From Thermosulfurimonas sp. F29 (GTDB taxonomy: Bacteria; Desulfobacterota; Thermodesulfobacteria; Thermodesulfobacteriales; Thermodesulfobacteriaceae): a stretch of 64,000 bases of DNA. Below are positions 15,350-25,223 of the stretch, piece by piece (within the stretch, counting starts at the first letter, position 1; each line of letters starts with the position of its first letter). The stretch is taken from positions 310,001 to 374,000 of the forward strand of contig NZ_JAIFYA010000003.1 in NCBI RefSeq assembly GCF_019688735.1, in the 5' to 3' direction. The position numbers were made by a program, and so were the translations under genes. A model generated the notes under the pieces. It had not been told where the DNA came from. It did no database searches and was given only the letters and a program-made list of their open reading frames with translations.

Positions 15350-15404
15350 GGGTCGCCTCCTTGACTCTGGGCAAGGGTTCAGGGGATAGGCTAAACTTAT
15401 CCCC

Positions 15405-16442
15405 ATGGAGCGTCAAGGTGTGCGGCTGGGGATCACCATGGGTTGCCCGGCCGGGGTGGGGCCCGATGTCATCCTCAAGGCGGAGGAGGCCCTGCGATCC
15501 CTCGGGGTGCCGGTGGTGGTCCTGGGGGATGCGAAGGTCCTTTCCGAACGGGCGAAGATTCTCGGTCTCCGTCCCTCCCTCTGGGTCATATCCTCTCCGC
15601 GGGAGGCCCGTCCGGGATCCCTGAACCTTCTTCCCCTCTCGGAACTTTCCGTCGCTGCCGGTAGGCCCACCCCCCAGGGCTCCCTGGCCATGGTGCGTTA
15701 CATAAAGGAGGGGGTCAGACTCTGTCTTTCCGGGAAGCTTTCCGCCCTGGTCACCGCTCCCATATCCAAGGAGGGACTGGCCGCCGCCGGAGAACCCTTT
15801 CCCGGCCACACCGAGATGCTCGCCGCCCTCACCGGAGCCCGGGATTACGCCATGGCCTTTTACGGGGAACGCCTCCGGGTGGCCCTCGTGACCACTCATC
15901 TCTCTCTGCGGGAGGCCGTGGCCTCCCTTTCGGTAGAAGGTATCCTCCGGGTGGCGCGGCTGGCCTATAATTTCCTTGCCCAAGACCTGGGCCTTGCGCG
16001 TCCTCGCCTGGCGCTGGCCGCCTTAAACCCCCATGCCGGAGAAGGAGGGCTTTTCGGACAGGAGGAAAAAGAAATCCTCGAGCCCGCAGTAACCAAAGCC
16101 CGTGGTTTGGGGATCCCTCTTGAGGGGCCTTTTCCCGCCGACAGCCTCTTCTTTCGGGCAGCCCGGGGCGAATTCGACCTGGTGGTGGCCCTCTACCACG
16201 ACCAGGGCCTAATTCCTTTTAAGCTCCTCCACTTCCGGGACGGGGTGAATGTGACCCTGGGGCTTCCCATAATCCGCACCTCCGTGGATCACGGCACGGC
16301 CTACGATGTGGCCGGCACCGGAAAGGCCGATCCGGGGAGCCTCATAGCGGCGGTTCACCTGGCCTTACGAATGGCCAGGCACAGGTCTCAGCGGCCTCGA
16401 GTTCCAGCCGATCCGGGCTCCCCATGCACACCGAGAGCATGA
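15405..16442 (+). CDS. pdxA: 4-hydroxythreonine-4-phosphate dehydrogenase
   Basis: 345 residues. It oxidises 4-phosphohydroxy-L-threonine in the DXP-dependent pyridoxal phosphate pathway. Motifs: [18 protein letters not shown] at the N-terminus, [21 protein letters not shown], the metal site region [10 protein letters not shown], and [12 protein letters not shown] followed by [20 protein letters not shown]. It is divergent from proS. The last 101 bases overlap the convergent treT gene; the extra tail after ALRMARH is Arg/Pro-rich and may be non-essential. Confidence 0.95.
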   Translation: MERQGVRLGITMGCPAGVGPDVILKAEEALRSLGVPVVVLGDAKVLSERAKILGLRPSLWVISSPREARPGSLNLLPLSELSVAAGRPTPQGSLAMVRYIKEGVRLCLSGKLSALVTAPISKEGLAAAGEPFPGHTEMLAALTGARDYAMAFYGERLRVALVTTHLSLREAVASLSVEGILRVARLAYNFLAQDLGLARPRLALAALNPHAGEGGLFGQEEKEILEPAVTKARGLGIPLEGPFPADSLFFRAARGEFDLVVALYHDQGLIPFKLLHFRDGVNVTLGLPIIRTSVDHGTAYDVAGTGKADPGSLIAAVHLALRMARHRSQRPRVPADPGSPCTPRA

Positions 16443-17643
16443 GGGCCAGGTAGTCCCGTACATGGCGGGTGATAAGGAAGTTCTGGCGCACGAATTCCCG
16501 CGCCTTGTGGCCCATTTCCCGGCGCTTGTCCTCGTAGAAGAGGAGGTAACGAATGCGCAGGGCCGCCCCCTCCGGGGTGTTCACCAGAAATCCGGTGTGA
16601 TGATTCACCACCTGCATCCGGATGCCCCCGGTGGCCCCGCCGATCACGGGTTTGCCCTTCCACATGGCCTCGGTAACGGTGAGACCGAAGCCCTCACGAA
16701 GCGACTTCTGTAAGACGATGTCGGCGGCTCGCTGCAGGGCGTTAATGATACGGTGGGCATCCGGAGGGAGCTTGAACACATAGACATCCCTCTTCTCCTT
16801 CGCAACCCTGGAAACCTCCTGATATACTCGCTCTCCCTCGGGATCGTCGGCGGCCCCGCCACCGGCCAGCACCAGCTGGAAGGAAATGAACTTGCGGGCC
16901 AGTTCCGCGGCCCGGATGACCCCCAGGGGATCTTTGAAAGGATCAAACCGGGAAATCTGTACCACCAGGGGCCTTACCGGATCAAGTCCCAGATTCTTCA
17001 GGATCTCAAAGACCTCCTCCGGGGAAAGATCCCGGTTCTTCTCCGTGAAGGGATCAATGCTGGGAGGGATGATGTACTGAGGATGAGGGAGGGGCTGGCT
17101 GAATTCCGGCATGGAAAAGATACTCGCATGATAACGCGAAACCACTCTCTCCAGAAAACGCCAGACCGGATAAAAGGGGCGGGAAAGGTCAATGTGGCAG
17201 CGCCATATCCAGTATCCCCGCCGACGGGAAATATACTTTATAAGGTAGGCCGGCTGGGGATCGTGGATGATGACGAAGTCGGCCTCCCGGAGTTTGTCCT
17301 CCAGTCTCTCGGCCTCGCGACGATTTACCTCCTCGTAGAGGGCAAAATCCTTCTCGCTGAGGGAAACCCTGCGACCCTGAAGGGCGTGATGAAAGCTCTT
17401 GGTGATCTCGAAAAACTCCGGGGTACCGTGGATGACCTCCCAGGAGACCTCAAGCCCCAAGGCCCGCATGAGAGGCACCATGGAGTGCAGGATCTCGGCC
17501 ACTCCGCCCCCGTAGGCGGTGGAATTCACATGAACGACCCGGGCCCCGTGAAGGCGTTCGGCCAGCTGTCGCATCTGGGCCACCGCCTCCGCCCCGGCCA
17601 CCCGGGCGTAGCATTCAAGGAGATCGGCGTTACTTTTAGGCAT
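16342..17643 (-). CDS. treT: Trehalose synthase TreT-type glycosyltransferase (GT4)
   Basis: 433 residues. The N-terminal half has the signature HVNSTAYGGGVAEILHSMVP and WEVIHGTPEFFEITK. The C-terminal GT-B domain has ISRFDPFKDPLGVI, KSLREGFGLTVTEAMWKGK and PVIGGATGGI. This is the pattern of TreT from Thermococcales and Thermotogae, which makes trehalose from a nucleotide-glucose and glucose. It overlaps the upstream DUF5752 gene by 8 bases, and its 3' end overlaps pdxA by 101 bases. Confidence 0.9.
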   Translation of the reverse strand: MPKSNADLLECYARVAGAEAVAQMRQLAERLHGARVVHVNSTAYGGGVAEILHSMVPLMRALGLEVSWEVIHGTPEFFEITKSFHHALQGRRVSLSEKDFALYEEVNRREAERLEDKLREADFVIIHDPQPAYLIKYISRRRGYWIWRCHIDLSRPFYPVWRFLERVVSRYHASIFSMPEFSQPLPHPQYIIPPSIDPFTEKNRDLSPEEVFEILKNLGLDPVRPLVVQISRFDPFKDPLGVIRAAELARKFISFQLVLAGGGAADDPEGERVYQEVSRVAKEKRDVYVFKLPPDAHRIINALQRAADIVLQKSLREGFGLTVTEAMWKGKPVIGGATGGIRMQVVNHHTGFLVNTPEGAALRIRYLLFYEDKRREMGHKAREFVRQNFLITRHVRDYLALMLSVCMGSPDRLELEAAETCAWPFVRPGEPPL

Positions 17644-18334
17644 ACATTTCCCTTATGTCGCGCATTCGGGCACAAAAACTGCGTATGTTCCGCACAAGAA
17701 AATCGCGGATTTCATACAGAGAGAGGAAGAAGGGATCCACTCTGGCAATAAGTTCCTCAAGAGGCCTGAAATCCGGCGGAAATTTCCGAATCCAGTCCCG
17801 AAAATCATCCAGACCCTGGGGATGCCTTCGGCGAGCATCTATGAAGTGATAGAAAATGGTTCCGGGAGAAAAGGTTTCCAGCACATCGGCGATCTCGTGG
17901 GGCCACTGAAGTCGCATGCCGGTATCGAAAATGATCAGCTGACTTTTCACGAAATAGAAGGGATTTTCCGCCTTGCGCCATCCCAGATGTTCGTCCTCGA
18001 AAATACGCTCCTGAATTATGAGAATAAGGGCCTCCCGCAAATCCTCTATATTACCGTATTCCTGAGGAGCAATAAGGTTCAGGCGCTCGGCCAGCACCCG
18101 ATCCCGCAGTTCCATGTGGACCCAGGCGGCAAAGTCGTTGTGAAATTCCGGATGATCGAAGGAGGGACGCAGGTGCCGGGACCAGAAGTGATGGTAAACG
18201 CAGGAGGGATCGATCTTTTTGAGTTTTTCGGAAAGTTCGGCCAGAGTGAAGGCCTTTTCCCCGGTGGATACCGAAACCAGGGCACAGTCCTTAACCACAA
18301 ATGGGCCTGGATGAATCAACTTTTTCTCCGCCAC
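17636..18334 (-). CDS. DUF5752 family protein
   Basis: 232 residues starting [20 protein letters not shown]; the pattern PSCVYHHFWSRHLRPSF and GTIFYHFIDARRRHPQGLDD recurs in proteins encoded beside TreT in several thermophiles. Two segments have the same build (VYHHFWSRHLRP near 42 and IFYHFIDARRRHP near 155), suggesting an internal duplication. No catalytic motif is obvious. It overlaps TPS/TPP by 19 bases and treT by 8, so all three are surely co-translated. A role in trehalose metabolism is inferred from the context only. Confidence 0.75.
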   Translation of the reverse strand: MAEKKLIHPGPFVVKDCALVSVSTGEKAFTLAELSEKLKKIDPSCVYHHFWSRHLRPSFDHPEFHNDFAAWVHMELRDRVLAERLNLIAPQEYGNIEDLREALILIIQERIFEDEHLGWRKAENPFYFVKSQLIIFDTGMRLQWPHEIADVLETFSPGTIFYHFIDARRRHPQGLDDFRDWIRKFPPDFRPLEELIARVDPFFLSLYEIRDFLVRNIRSFCARMRDIREMYA

Positions 18335-20493
18335 AACTCCTCCAGTAAACGTCTGGCCTCTCGAAAGTTTTCCACTCTATACCGAGCTCTGGTAAGCCCG
18401 TATCCGATTTTTACCGTAAAACTCTCCGGAGGCAAAGCCTCAAAAAGATACTCGTCGGTCCAGTCGTCCCCCATGGCCAGGACGAAGTCGTAGGCCCCAC
18501 TTTCCAGGAAATGTCGAGCCGCCACGCCCTTGTTGATCTCTCTGGGCTTCACCTCAAGGACCTTGTTGCCCTCGAGTACCATAAGCCCCAGGGGATGGAC
18601 CAGATCCAGCAGGGCCTCCTTCAGTTCATAAGCGCGCATGGACCCCAGCTCGGATTCCGCCAGCCTGTAGTGCCACACCAGACTGCAGCTCTTTTCCTCC
18701 ACGAAGGAACCGGGGGTACGATCGGTGTAAAGCTCCAGAAGGGGACGAATGACCTCCTTCCAGTCCTGGTCGAATTCTCTTACCGAGTGCCACCGCCCCC
18801 CCTCCCGGATGAAGACGCCGTGTTCGGCCACCAGATCCACGGGGAGATCGCCGAACCACCGGTCAAGGGTGTCCGGATCCCTTCCGCTGATAAGGACCAC
18901 CCGGCTCACCGCCCCCAGGCGGCCGAGCAGGGTCCTCAGTTCTTCGTCAGGGGCTACCTTTTCCGGTCTTCCGGAAAACCCAACCAGGGTCCCGTCGTAG
19001 TCCAGAAAAAGAATGGGGGATTCGGCCCGAGCAAAGGCCGCAAGGATCCTCTCCCTCTCCTCCCCGGCCAGACGGGAGGAGGTGTAGGTCTTCTGTGTGT
19101 GTCTAACCTCGCGCAGGGTGGAGATGAAGTCCCGGGTCCAGCGGTTGATGTCGTAGCGGCGGAGGCGTTCCTTCATCCGGCGATTGCGGACCCTCTTTTC
19201 GTCCCGGGGAAGTCGCAGGGCCTCGTAAAGGGCCGCCACCAGGTCCTCCTGATTGAAGGGGTTTACCAGCAGGGCCTCGGATAGCTCCGCCGCCGCCCCG
19301 GCCATCTCCGAAAGGATAAGCACGCCCTTGTCCTCCGGCACGGTGGCCACATACTCCTTGGCGATCAGGTTCATGCCGTCCCGAAGAGGGGTCACCAGAG
19401 CCACATCGGAGGAGTAATAAAGGGCCGCCAGCTCCTCAAACCCCAGCCCCCGGGCCAGATAGTGCACCGGAGTCCAGGAGAGCGTCCCAAAACGACCGTT
19501 TATGCGCCCCACCAGTTCCTCCACCTCCCGCTTCAACTCCTGGTAGTGCTCCACCTCGGTGCGAGAGGGGACCCCTATGAGGATCAGGACCACCCTTTCC
19601 CGAAACTCGGGATGTCTCTCCAGGAAGGCCTCGTAGGCCCGGAGTCTTTCCGGAATCCCCTTGGTGTAGTCCAGACGATCCACCGAAAGAATCAGTCTTC
19701 GCCCCCCTACCTCCTCTTCTATCCGGGAAAGGTTCTCGCGCACCCCCGGGTCTTCCGGCGCCGAGGCGAACCTGGCGTAGTCAATGCTGATGGGAAAGAC
19801 CTCCACCTTAACGGCGCGGTCCTCCGCCAGCACCAGGCCGAACTGGTGCTCGTAACCCATGAGCCTCCGCAGGCAGCTCAGGAAGTGGCGGGCGTAATCG
19901 TAGGTGTGAAACCCGATGAGGTCGGCCCCGAGAAGTCCCTCCAGTATTTCCCTGCGCCAGGGCAGCACCCGAAATATCTCGTAGGAGGGAAAGGGAATGT
20001 GGAGGAAAAAGCCGATGGTGGCCCGGGGGAGCTTTTTCCGGAGAAGCCCCGGGAGGAGAAAAAGCTGGTAGTCGTGGACCCAGATGGTGGCCTCCTCCTC
20101 GGCCAGTTCGGCCACCGCCTCGGCGTACTTCTCGTTCACCCGGCGATAACCCTCCCAGAAGGTCCGGTCAAATACGGCGTACTGCAGAAAGTAATGACAG
20201 AGGGGCCAGAGGGTGCGGTTGGAAAATCCGTAGTAAAAGGTGTCCAGTTCTTCCCTGGAGAGACACACGGGATAACAGCCCAGGGGTCTCAGGTTTTCGG
20301 CCAGCCATGTCTCGTGCCCCGCAAGCTCCTCGGAGGAAAGCCCGGGCCACCCCACCCAGCAGGCCTCCTCCTTAGGAATGACCGAGGAAAGGGCCGTGGC
20401 CAGGCCGCCCACGCTGGGCTTGAGCGTGAACCCTTCACCCTCACGGCGAAGGGTTACCGGAAGCCGGTTGGAGACCACTACGAAACGCGCCAC
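18316..20493 (-). CDS. Bifunctional trehalose-6-phosphate synthase/phosphatase (OtsA-OtsB fusion)
   Basis: 725 residues. The first 460 or so are a GT20 synthase ([67 protein letters not shown]), which joins glucose to glucose-6-phosphate. The rest is a HAD phosphatase ([11 protein letters not shown] near residue 490, VVLISGRD, and the late [11 protein letters not shown]). Together they make trehalose. The gene starts with GTG directly after the aspS stop. Having this next to treT gives two trehalose routes in one operon. Confidence 0.95.
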   Translation of the reverse strand: MARFVVVSNRLPVTLRREGEGFTLKPSVGGLATALSSVIPKEEACWVGWPGLSSEELAGHETWLAENLRPLGCYPVCLSREELDTFYYGFSNRTLWPLCHYFLQYAVFDRTFWEGYRRVNEKYAEAVAELAEEEATIWVHDYQLFLLPGLLRKKLPRATIGFFLHIPFPSYEIFRVLPWRREILEGLLGADLIGFHTYDYARHFLSCLRRLMGYEHQFGLVLAEDRAVKVEVFPISIDYARFASAPEDPGVRENLSRIEEEVGGRRLILSVDRLDYTKGIPERLRAYEAFLERHPEFRERVVLILIGVPSRTEVEHYQELKREVEELVGRINGRFGTLSWTPVHYLARGLGFEELAALYYSSDVALVTPLRDGMNLIAKEYVATVPEDKGVLILSEMAGAAAELSEALLVNPFNQEDLVAALYEALRLPRDEKRVRNRRMKERLRRYDINRWTRDFISTLREVRHTQKTYTSSRLAGEERERILAAFARAESPILFLDYDGTLVGFSGRPEKVAPDEELRTLLGRLGAVSRVVLISGRDPDTLDRWFGDLPVDLVAEHGVFIREGGRWHSVREFDQDWKEVIRPLLELYTDRTPGSFVEEKSCSLVWHYRLAESELGSMRAYELKEALLDLVHPLGLMVLEGNKVLEVKPREINKGVAARHFLESGAYDFVLAMGDDWTDEYLFEALPPESFTVKIGYGLTRARYRVENFREARRLLEELWRRKS

Positions 20494-22257
20494 CTACTCC
20501 TTCTCCCACCCCGGAAGAAGGTGAAGATCGAGGAGTTGCTCCATGGTGACCTCCGCCGGGGCACCGGTGAGCAGGCACTGGGCCCGCTGGGTCTTGGGAA
20601 AGGCGATCACCTCCCGGATGCTCCGGTAGCCGCCCATGAGCATGACCAGCCGGTCGAAGCCGAAGGCAAGCCCCCCGTGCGGGGGGGCACCGTAGTCCAG
20701 GGCCTCGAGCAGGAACCCGAACTTCTCCCGGGCCTCCTCCTCGGAGATGGCCAGCAACCGAAAGACCCTCTCCTGAACATCCTTCCGGTGGATACGGATA
20801 CTCCCGCCCCCGATCTCCACCCCGTTGAGCACCAGATCGTAGGCCCGGGAGCGCACCCGCTCCGGGGCCTCCTCTAAAAGTTCTATATCCTCCTCCCTGG
20901 GTGCGGTGAAGGGATGATGCACCGCCACGAAACGCCCCTCCTCCTCGTCCCATTCTACCAGAGGAAAGTCCACGATCCAGCAGAAGCGGAACTGTCCCTC
21001 CGGAATCAGTCCCAGACGCCGGGCCAGCTCTCCTCGCAGCTCCGCCAGGGCCTCGTTCACCACCTCGGCCCTGTCTGCCACGAAAAACAGGGTGGATCCC
21101 GGCTCGGGACGGAAGACTTCTTTCAATTTCCGGAGCGTCTCTTCGGAAAAAAACTTCACGATAGGCGACTGGAATCCATCCTCCCGGACCCTGATCCAGG
21201 CCAGACCCCTGGCCCCGAACTGGCCCACGAAGGCGGTAAGCTCGTCGAGTTCTTTGCGGGAGAAGTCCGCCGGGGCCGCCAGGCCCTTGATGATCCCCCC
21301 TTTTTCGAGAACCTGAGCGAAGACCTTGAATGAGGTTCCCCGGAATACCTCCGAGACCTCGCGGAGTTCCATTCCGAAACGGAGGTCCGGGCGGTCGGTC
21401 CCGAAGCGGGAGAGGGCCTCGGCGTAGGTGAGACGGGGAAAGGGGCGCGGAAGCTCCACCCCCAGGGCTTCCCCGAAGATGTGTGCCACCAGACCCTCCA
21501 CCAGCTCCATCACATCGTCTTCGTCCACGAAGGACATCTCGAGGTCGAGCTGGGTGAACTCGGGCTGACGGTCGGCCCGCAGGTCTTCGTCCCGAAAACA
21601 ACGCACGATCTGGTAATAGCGTTCCACCCCGGCCACCATGAGGATCTGTTTGAAGAGCTGGGGCGACTGCGGCAGGGCGTAGAACTTTCCGGGATAGAGA
21701 CGGGAGGGCACCAGGTAGTCCCGTGCGCCCTCCGGGGTGCTCTTGGTAAGGAAGGGGGTCTCTATCTCCAGGAATCCCTGCCGATTCAGGAACTCCCGGG
21801 CCGCCTGGGCCACCCGGTGTCTCAGAAGGAAGGGCTCCAGTCCCCCGGGTCGCCGCAGATCCAGATAACGATAACGGAGTCGCAGGGCCTCCGAGACCGG
21901 GACCTCCTCGTCCAGGGGAAAGGGCGGAGTCCTCGAGGCATTGAGGATCTCCAGCTCCCGGGCCTCCACCTCTACCTCCCCGGTGGGGATCTTGGGATTT
22001 TCCATGCCCTCCGGACGCCGACGCACCCGACCCCGCACGGCCAGCACATACTCCGGTTTGAGCCGGTGAGCCACCTCGTGGGCCTCCGGAGCCGTGGTGG
22101 GTTCAAAGACCACCTGGACGATCCCGGAACGGTCCCGGAGATCGATAAAGATCACCCCGCCGTGATCCCTACGACGAAGAACCCATCCGGAAAGCACCAC
22201 TTCCTCTCCCACATGTTCGGGACGAAGACTTCCGCACCAGTGCGTGCGCTTCATCAT
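20494..22257 (-). CDS. aspS: Aspartate--tRNA ligase
   Basis: 587 residues, the bacterial form with an OB anticodon domain at the N-terminus (SGWVLRRRDHGGVIFIDLRD), class II motif 2 (RCFRDEDLRADRQPEFTQLD), the bacterial GAD insertion (about 280-420) and motif 3 (HGGLAFGFDRLVMLMGG). The start is ATG-ATG; either is possible. A strong promoter lies at 22287-22315. The trehalose genes follow with no gap and so may share its transcript. Confidence 0.97.
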   Translation of the reverse strand: MMKRTHWCGSLRPEHVGEEVVLSGWVLRRRDHGGVIFIDLRDRSGIVQVVFEPTTAPEAHEVAHRLKPEYVLAVRGRVRRRPEGMENPKIPTGEVEVEARELEILNASRTPPFPLDEEVPVSEALRLRYRYLDLRRPGGLEPFLLRHRVAQAAREFLNRQGFLEIETPFLTKSTPEGARDYLVPSRLYPGKFYALPQSPQLFKQILMVAGVERYYQIVRCFRDEDLRADRQPEFTQLDLEMSFVDEDDVMELVEGLVAHIFGEALGVELPRPFPRLTYAEALSRFGTDRPDLRFGMELREVSEVFRGTSFKVFAQVLEKGGIIKGLAAPADFSRKELDELTAFVGQFGARGLAWIRVREDGFQSPIVKFFSEETLRKLKEVFRPEPGSTLFFVADRAEVVNEALAELRGELARRLGLIPEGQFRFCWIVDFPLVEWDEEEGRFVAVHHPFTAPREEDIELLEEAPERVRSRAYDLVLNGVEIGGGSIRIHRKDVQERVFRLLAISEEEAREKFGFLLEALDYGAPPHGGLAFGFDRLVMLMGGYRSIREVIAFPKTQRAQCLLTGAPAEVTMEQLLDLHLLPGWEKE

Positions 22258-22286
22258 GGAAAGACCTCCTTGCGTACGCCTACCAA

Positions 22287-22315
22287 ATAAAACCGCAAGC
22301 CCCCTTTAAAGTCAA
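22287..22315 (-). promoter_or_regulatory. Promoter of aspS
   Basis: On the minus strand TTGACT (22310-22315) and TTTTAT (22287-22292) are separated by exactly 17 bases, 30 bases before the aspS start. The 237-base divergent gap to the trxB-like gene also has a plus-strand TTGACA at 22329, but with only weak -10 candidates after it. Confidence 0.55.
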
Positions 22316-22494
22316 CACGCAAAAGAGCTTGACAGGGGACCACAGAAAATTCTAAGGTTTTTAGTAAGAGTGTTCCACGGGGGCCCGGCTCTTGAAATTC
22401 TTCTACGGCTTCCATCTGTATCCGTCTTATGTCCCGAGCAGAGAAACACCGGGACCCCTTTCACACTCGAGAGGATCGCAGCGAGGAGGAGGAA

Positions 22495-23418
22495 ATGGAA
22501 AAATACTACGATGTGGTTATCGTGGGTTGTGGGCCGGCGGGGTTGCAGGCGGCCATCCATGCCGCCCGGAGAAAGCTCCGCACCCTGATCTTCGGTAAAC
22601 CCGAGGCCAGCGCGCTCTTTCGGGCGCACATGGAGAATTACTTTGGCTTTGCGGAAAAGGTTTCCGGGGAGGAGCTCCTCCGCAACGGCCTTTCCCAGGC
22701 CCTGAGGTTCGGAGCCGAACACCGGGCCGAGGATGTGGTGAGTCTGGAGGCCCTAGGAGAGGAGGGTTTCCGGGTTATCCCGGAGTCGGAAGAGGAAATC
22801 CTGGCCGGGGCCCTCATTCTGGCCCTAGGGGTAAGTCGTCGCAAGAAAAAGATCAAGGGCGAGGCGGAGCTCACGGGCAAAGGGGTGTCCTACTGCGTGG
22901 ACTGCGACGGATTTTTCTTCCGGGGAGAACCTGTAGCGGTGGTGGGAGAGGAAAGTGCCGCGGTGCACGGGGCCCTTACTCTTTCCAAAATTGCCGAAAG
23001 GGTCTATCTGGTGGCGGAGGAGCTCCGGGTCTCCGAGGCCCTGCGAAAGGAACTCCTCTCCTCACCGGTGGAATGGGTGCGGGCCCGGGCCGAGGAGGTT
23101 CTGGGAACCGAGGCCGTGGAGGGTTTGAGGCTTTCCGACGGCACGGTCCTTTCGATAAAGGGGGTCTTCTTTGAGGAAGGGGCCAAGGGGGTGCTGGAGC
23201 TGGCCACGGCCCTGGGAGTGGCTCTTGATCCGGAAAACATGCGCTACATTCAGGTGGACCGCCGACAGGCCACCAGCGTCCCGGGAGTGTTCGCCGCCGG
23301 GGATGTAACCGGCCCTCCCTTCCAGGTGGCCAAGGCCGTGGGGGAGGGGTGCGTGGCCGCCCTTTCCGCTGCGGACTACCTTTCCGAGAAGAGAAGAACC
23401 GGCCGGAGTGAGGGATAG
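22495..23418 (+). CDS. Thioredoxin-reductase-like FAD/NAD(P)-dependent oxidoreductase
   Basis: 307 residues from the ATG at 22495, with GAGGAGGAGG upstream. FAD motif: VVIVGCGPAGLQAAIHAARR. Redox centre CVDC near residue 138 (SYCVDCDGFFF), as in TrxB. The second Rossmann segment (VAVVGEESAAVHGAL) departs from the GxGxxA form usual for NADPH binding, so cofactor choice is unclear. The C-terminal FAD loop is GVFAAGDVTGPPFQVAKAV. Classical TrxB or a ferredoxin/other-type reductase are both possible. It overlaps the ThiI-like gene by 11 bases. Confidence 0.85.
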   Translation: MEKYYDVVIVGCGPAGLQAAIHAARRKLRTLIFGKPEASALFRAHMENYFGFAEKVSGEELLRNGLSQALRFGAEHRAEDVVSLEALGEEGFRVIPESEEEILAGALILALGVSRRKKKIKGEAELTGKGVSYCVDCDGFFFRGEPVAVVGEESAAVHGALTLSKIAERVYLVAEELRVSEALRKELLSSPVEWVRARAEEVLGTEAVEGLRLSDGTVLSIKGVFFEEGAKGVLELATALGVALDPENMRYIQVDRRQATSVPGVFAAGDVTGPPFQVAKAVGEGCVAALSAADYLSEKRRTGRSEG

Positions 23419-24574
23419 GGCCTTTCTGGTCAGCTTTTCCGGGGAGATCGGGACCAAAAGTCCGGGCACGCGGAAGGATCTTGAGGAACTCACCCTGAAG
23501 AACCTCCTTTCCCGGGCCCGGGCCGCGGGATGCCCCGTGGAGGTCCGTCCTCTGGCCGGACGCCTCCTCGTCCGGGGACCGGAGGACCTGAAAAGGCTTC
23601 TCCTTTCCCACTTCGGATTCGAGAAAGTGGCGGATTGCCACGAGGGCTCTCCCTCCCGGTTTCTCTCTCCCACCTTTCTGGAAGAAGTTCTTCCTTCCCG
23701 CCCTTTTACCTATGTGGTCTATGTGGAAAGGAAACGGGCCGGGGAACACTTTCCGGAATTGCTTGAGTTCAAGAGGAGGCTTCTCGGGGTCCTGGAGGAG
23801 ATTTCCCGCGCCAGGAGACTTGAGGCCTGGGATAACCGTCCTCCCGAGCGGGTGGAGATCCAGCTTGAACCCGGGCTCTCGGGCGTGCGTCTCCTCGTGA
23901 ACCCGATTCCCGGGCTCTCGGGACTTCCGGTGGGCTCCGGTGGGCGGGTGCTGGTGCTCTTTTCCGGAGGGCCGGACTCCATGCTGGCCACACTCCTTCT
24001 CGCCCGCCGGGGACAGGAGGTGGATCTCCTTCTCTTTGACGACGGGGAAGAGGGGCGCCTGGAATCGGTGCGGGAGAAGGCCCGGGCCCTGGCCTATTTC
24101 TTTCCGGAAATGCGCCTCTTTCTTCACCGTTTTCCCTTCCGGGAAGTCCTGGAATTCCTGTCCCACCGGGTTCCCCGGAGGGAACGCTGCTTCTTTTGTA
24201 AGGGCACCATGCTGCGGCTAGGCACGGACCTGGCAAGGAGGGAGGGCCTTTCCGCGGTGGCCACCGGGGAGATACTGGGGGAGCAGGCCAGCCAGACCCT
24301 TCCGGCTCTGCTTTTTACCGCCCGGGCGGCCGGTACTCCGGTGTTAAGACCCCTCTTGGGTTTCAATAAAAGGGAGGTCTTCCGGATCCTTGAAGAAATG
24401 GGACTGGGGGAGGTGTCCCGAAAGGGGCCTCCTCCCTGTCCCTTCGCCCCGGATCATCCCCACACCCGACCGGAAACGGCTCCGGATCGTCTCCTTAACC
24501 TCTGGCCGGAGATCAAAAAACGGGTTAAAGAAACCTTAAAGGAGGAAATTCGCGGGGGAGGGTTTCATGGATAA
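23408..24574 (+). CDS. ThiI-like tRNA 4-thiouridine synthase (THUMP + PP-loop)
   Basis: 388 residues starting GTG at 23408. A ferredoxin-like/THUMP region covers about 1-170. The PP-loop ATPase motif is VLVLFSGGPDSMLATLLLAR near residue 182. The pattern CFFCKGTMLRLGTDLARREG followed by ATGEILGEQASQT is as in ThiI, including a Cys in the CFFC region. There is no C-terminal rhodanese domain. It likely thiolates tRNA U8, though a thiamine or other sulfur-transfer role is not excluded. It overlaps its neighbours on both sides. Confidence 0.85.
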   Translation: MRDRAFLVSFSGEIGTKSPGTRKDLEELTLKNLLSRARAAGCPVEVRPLAGRLLVRGPEDLKRLLLSHFGFEKVADCHEGSPSRFLSPTFLEEVLPSRPFTYVVYVERKRAGEHFPELLEFKRRLLGVLEEISRARRLEAWDNRPPERVEIQLEPGLSGVRLLVNPIPGLSGLPVGSGGRVLVLFSGGPDSMLATLLLARRGQEVDLLLFDDGEEGRLESVREKARALAYFFPEMRLFLHRFPFREVLEFLSHRVPRRERCFFCKGTMLRLGTDLARREGLSAVATGEILGEQASQTLPALLFTARAAGTPVLRPLLGFNKREVFRILEEMGLGEVSRKGPPPCPFAPDHPHTRPETAPDRLLNLWPEIKKRVKETLKEEIRGGGFHG

Positions 24575-25223
24575 GACCTTTCCGGAGGTGGAAACCCTGG
24601 TGGTGGGACCGCTGGCGGTGTGCTGTTACCTGGTTTACGATCCGGAGACCCGCGATGGGGTGATCATCGATCCAGGGGGAGACGCCGGGAAAATCCTTTC
24701 CCGGATAGAAGCTCTGGGTCTGCGAATAGGACGGATCCTCGCCACTCACGGTCACGCCGATCATGTGGTCGCCGCGGAGGAGCTCCGCAAGGCCCTCTCC
24801 GCCCCCTTCGCCTTACATAAGGCCGATGACGAGTTTTTCCGGGGCGAGGGGGCCTCGGTCTTCCTTTCCTGGGGGTTCCCTCCCAACCCTCCGGCGGACG
24901 AGACCTTTGAGGAGGGAGCCGAGTTTGCCTTCGGCAGGTTCGTCCTGCGTGTCCTTCACACCCCCGGGCACTCCCCCGGATCCGTCTGTTTTTACGACGG
25001 AAAGCGCCTTCTCTTTACGGGAGACACCCTCTTCGTGGGAGCGGTGGGAAGGGGGGATCTCCCTGGCGGGGACTACTTCCAGATGATGCGCTCCATTCGG
25101 GAAAAGCTCCTGGCACTTCCCGAGGACACCATCGTCTTTCCCGGTCACGATTATGGCGACCGCCCCACCTCCACCATAGGTCGGGAGAAACGGGAGAACC
25201 CCTTTATCCAGGAGGGTCTTTAA
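24567..25223 (+). CDS. MBL-fold hydrolase (glyoxalase II-like)
   Basis: 218 residues. Metal-binding pattern THGHADHVVAAEELRK (HXHXDH), HTPGHSPGSVCF, GDTLFVGAVGR (bridging Asp) and PGHDYG (last His). This is the compact GloB-type found in many anaerobes; it may hydrolyse S-acylglutathione or another thioester. It overlaps the thiI-like gene by 8 bases. Its stop overlaps the convergent ugd by 4 bases. Confidence 0.9.
   Translation: MDKTFPEVETLVVGPLAVCCYLVYDPETRDGVIIDPGGDAGKILSRIEALGLRIGRILATHGHADHVVAAEELRKALSAPFALHKADDEFFRGEGASVFLSWGFPPNPPADETFEEGAEFAFGRFVLRVLHTPGHSPGSVCFYDGKRLLFTGDTLFVGAVGRGDLPGGDYFQMMRSIREKLLALPEDTIVFPGHDYGDRPTSTIGREKRENPFIQEGL

Noticed and set aside
13652-15364. 570-codon plus-strand frame
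   Set aside because: Antisense to proS; its His/Gly/Pro-rich composition is the usual shadow of a GC-rich gene. Many similar long shadows occur (for example 53672-55156 against ilvD and 19462-20877 against the TPS/TPP gene).
22329-22358. Plus-strand TTGACA as promoter of the trxB-like gene
   Set aside because: No acceptable -10 box at 16-18 bases; kept only as a remark.
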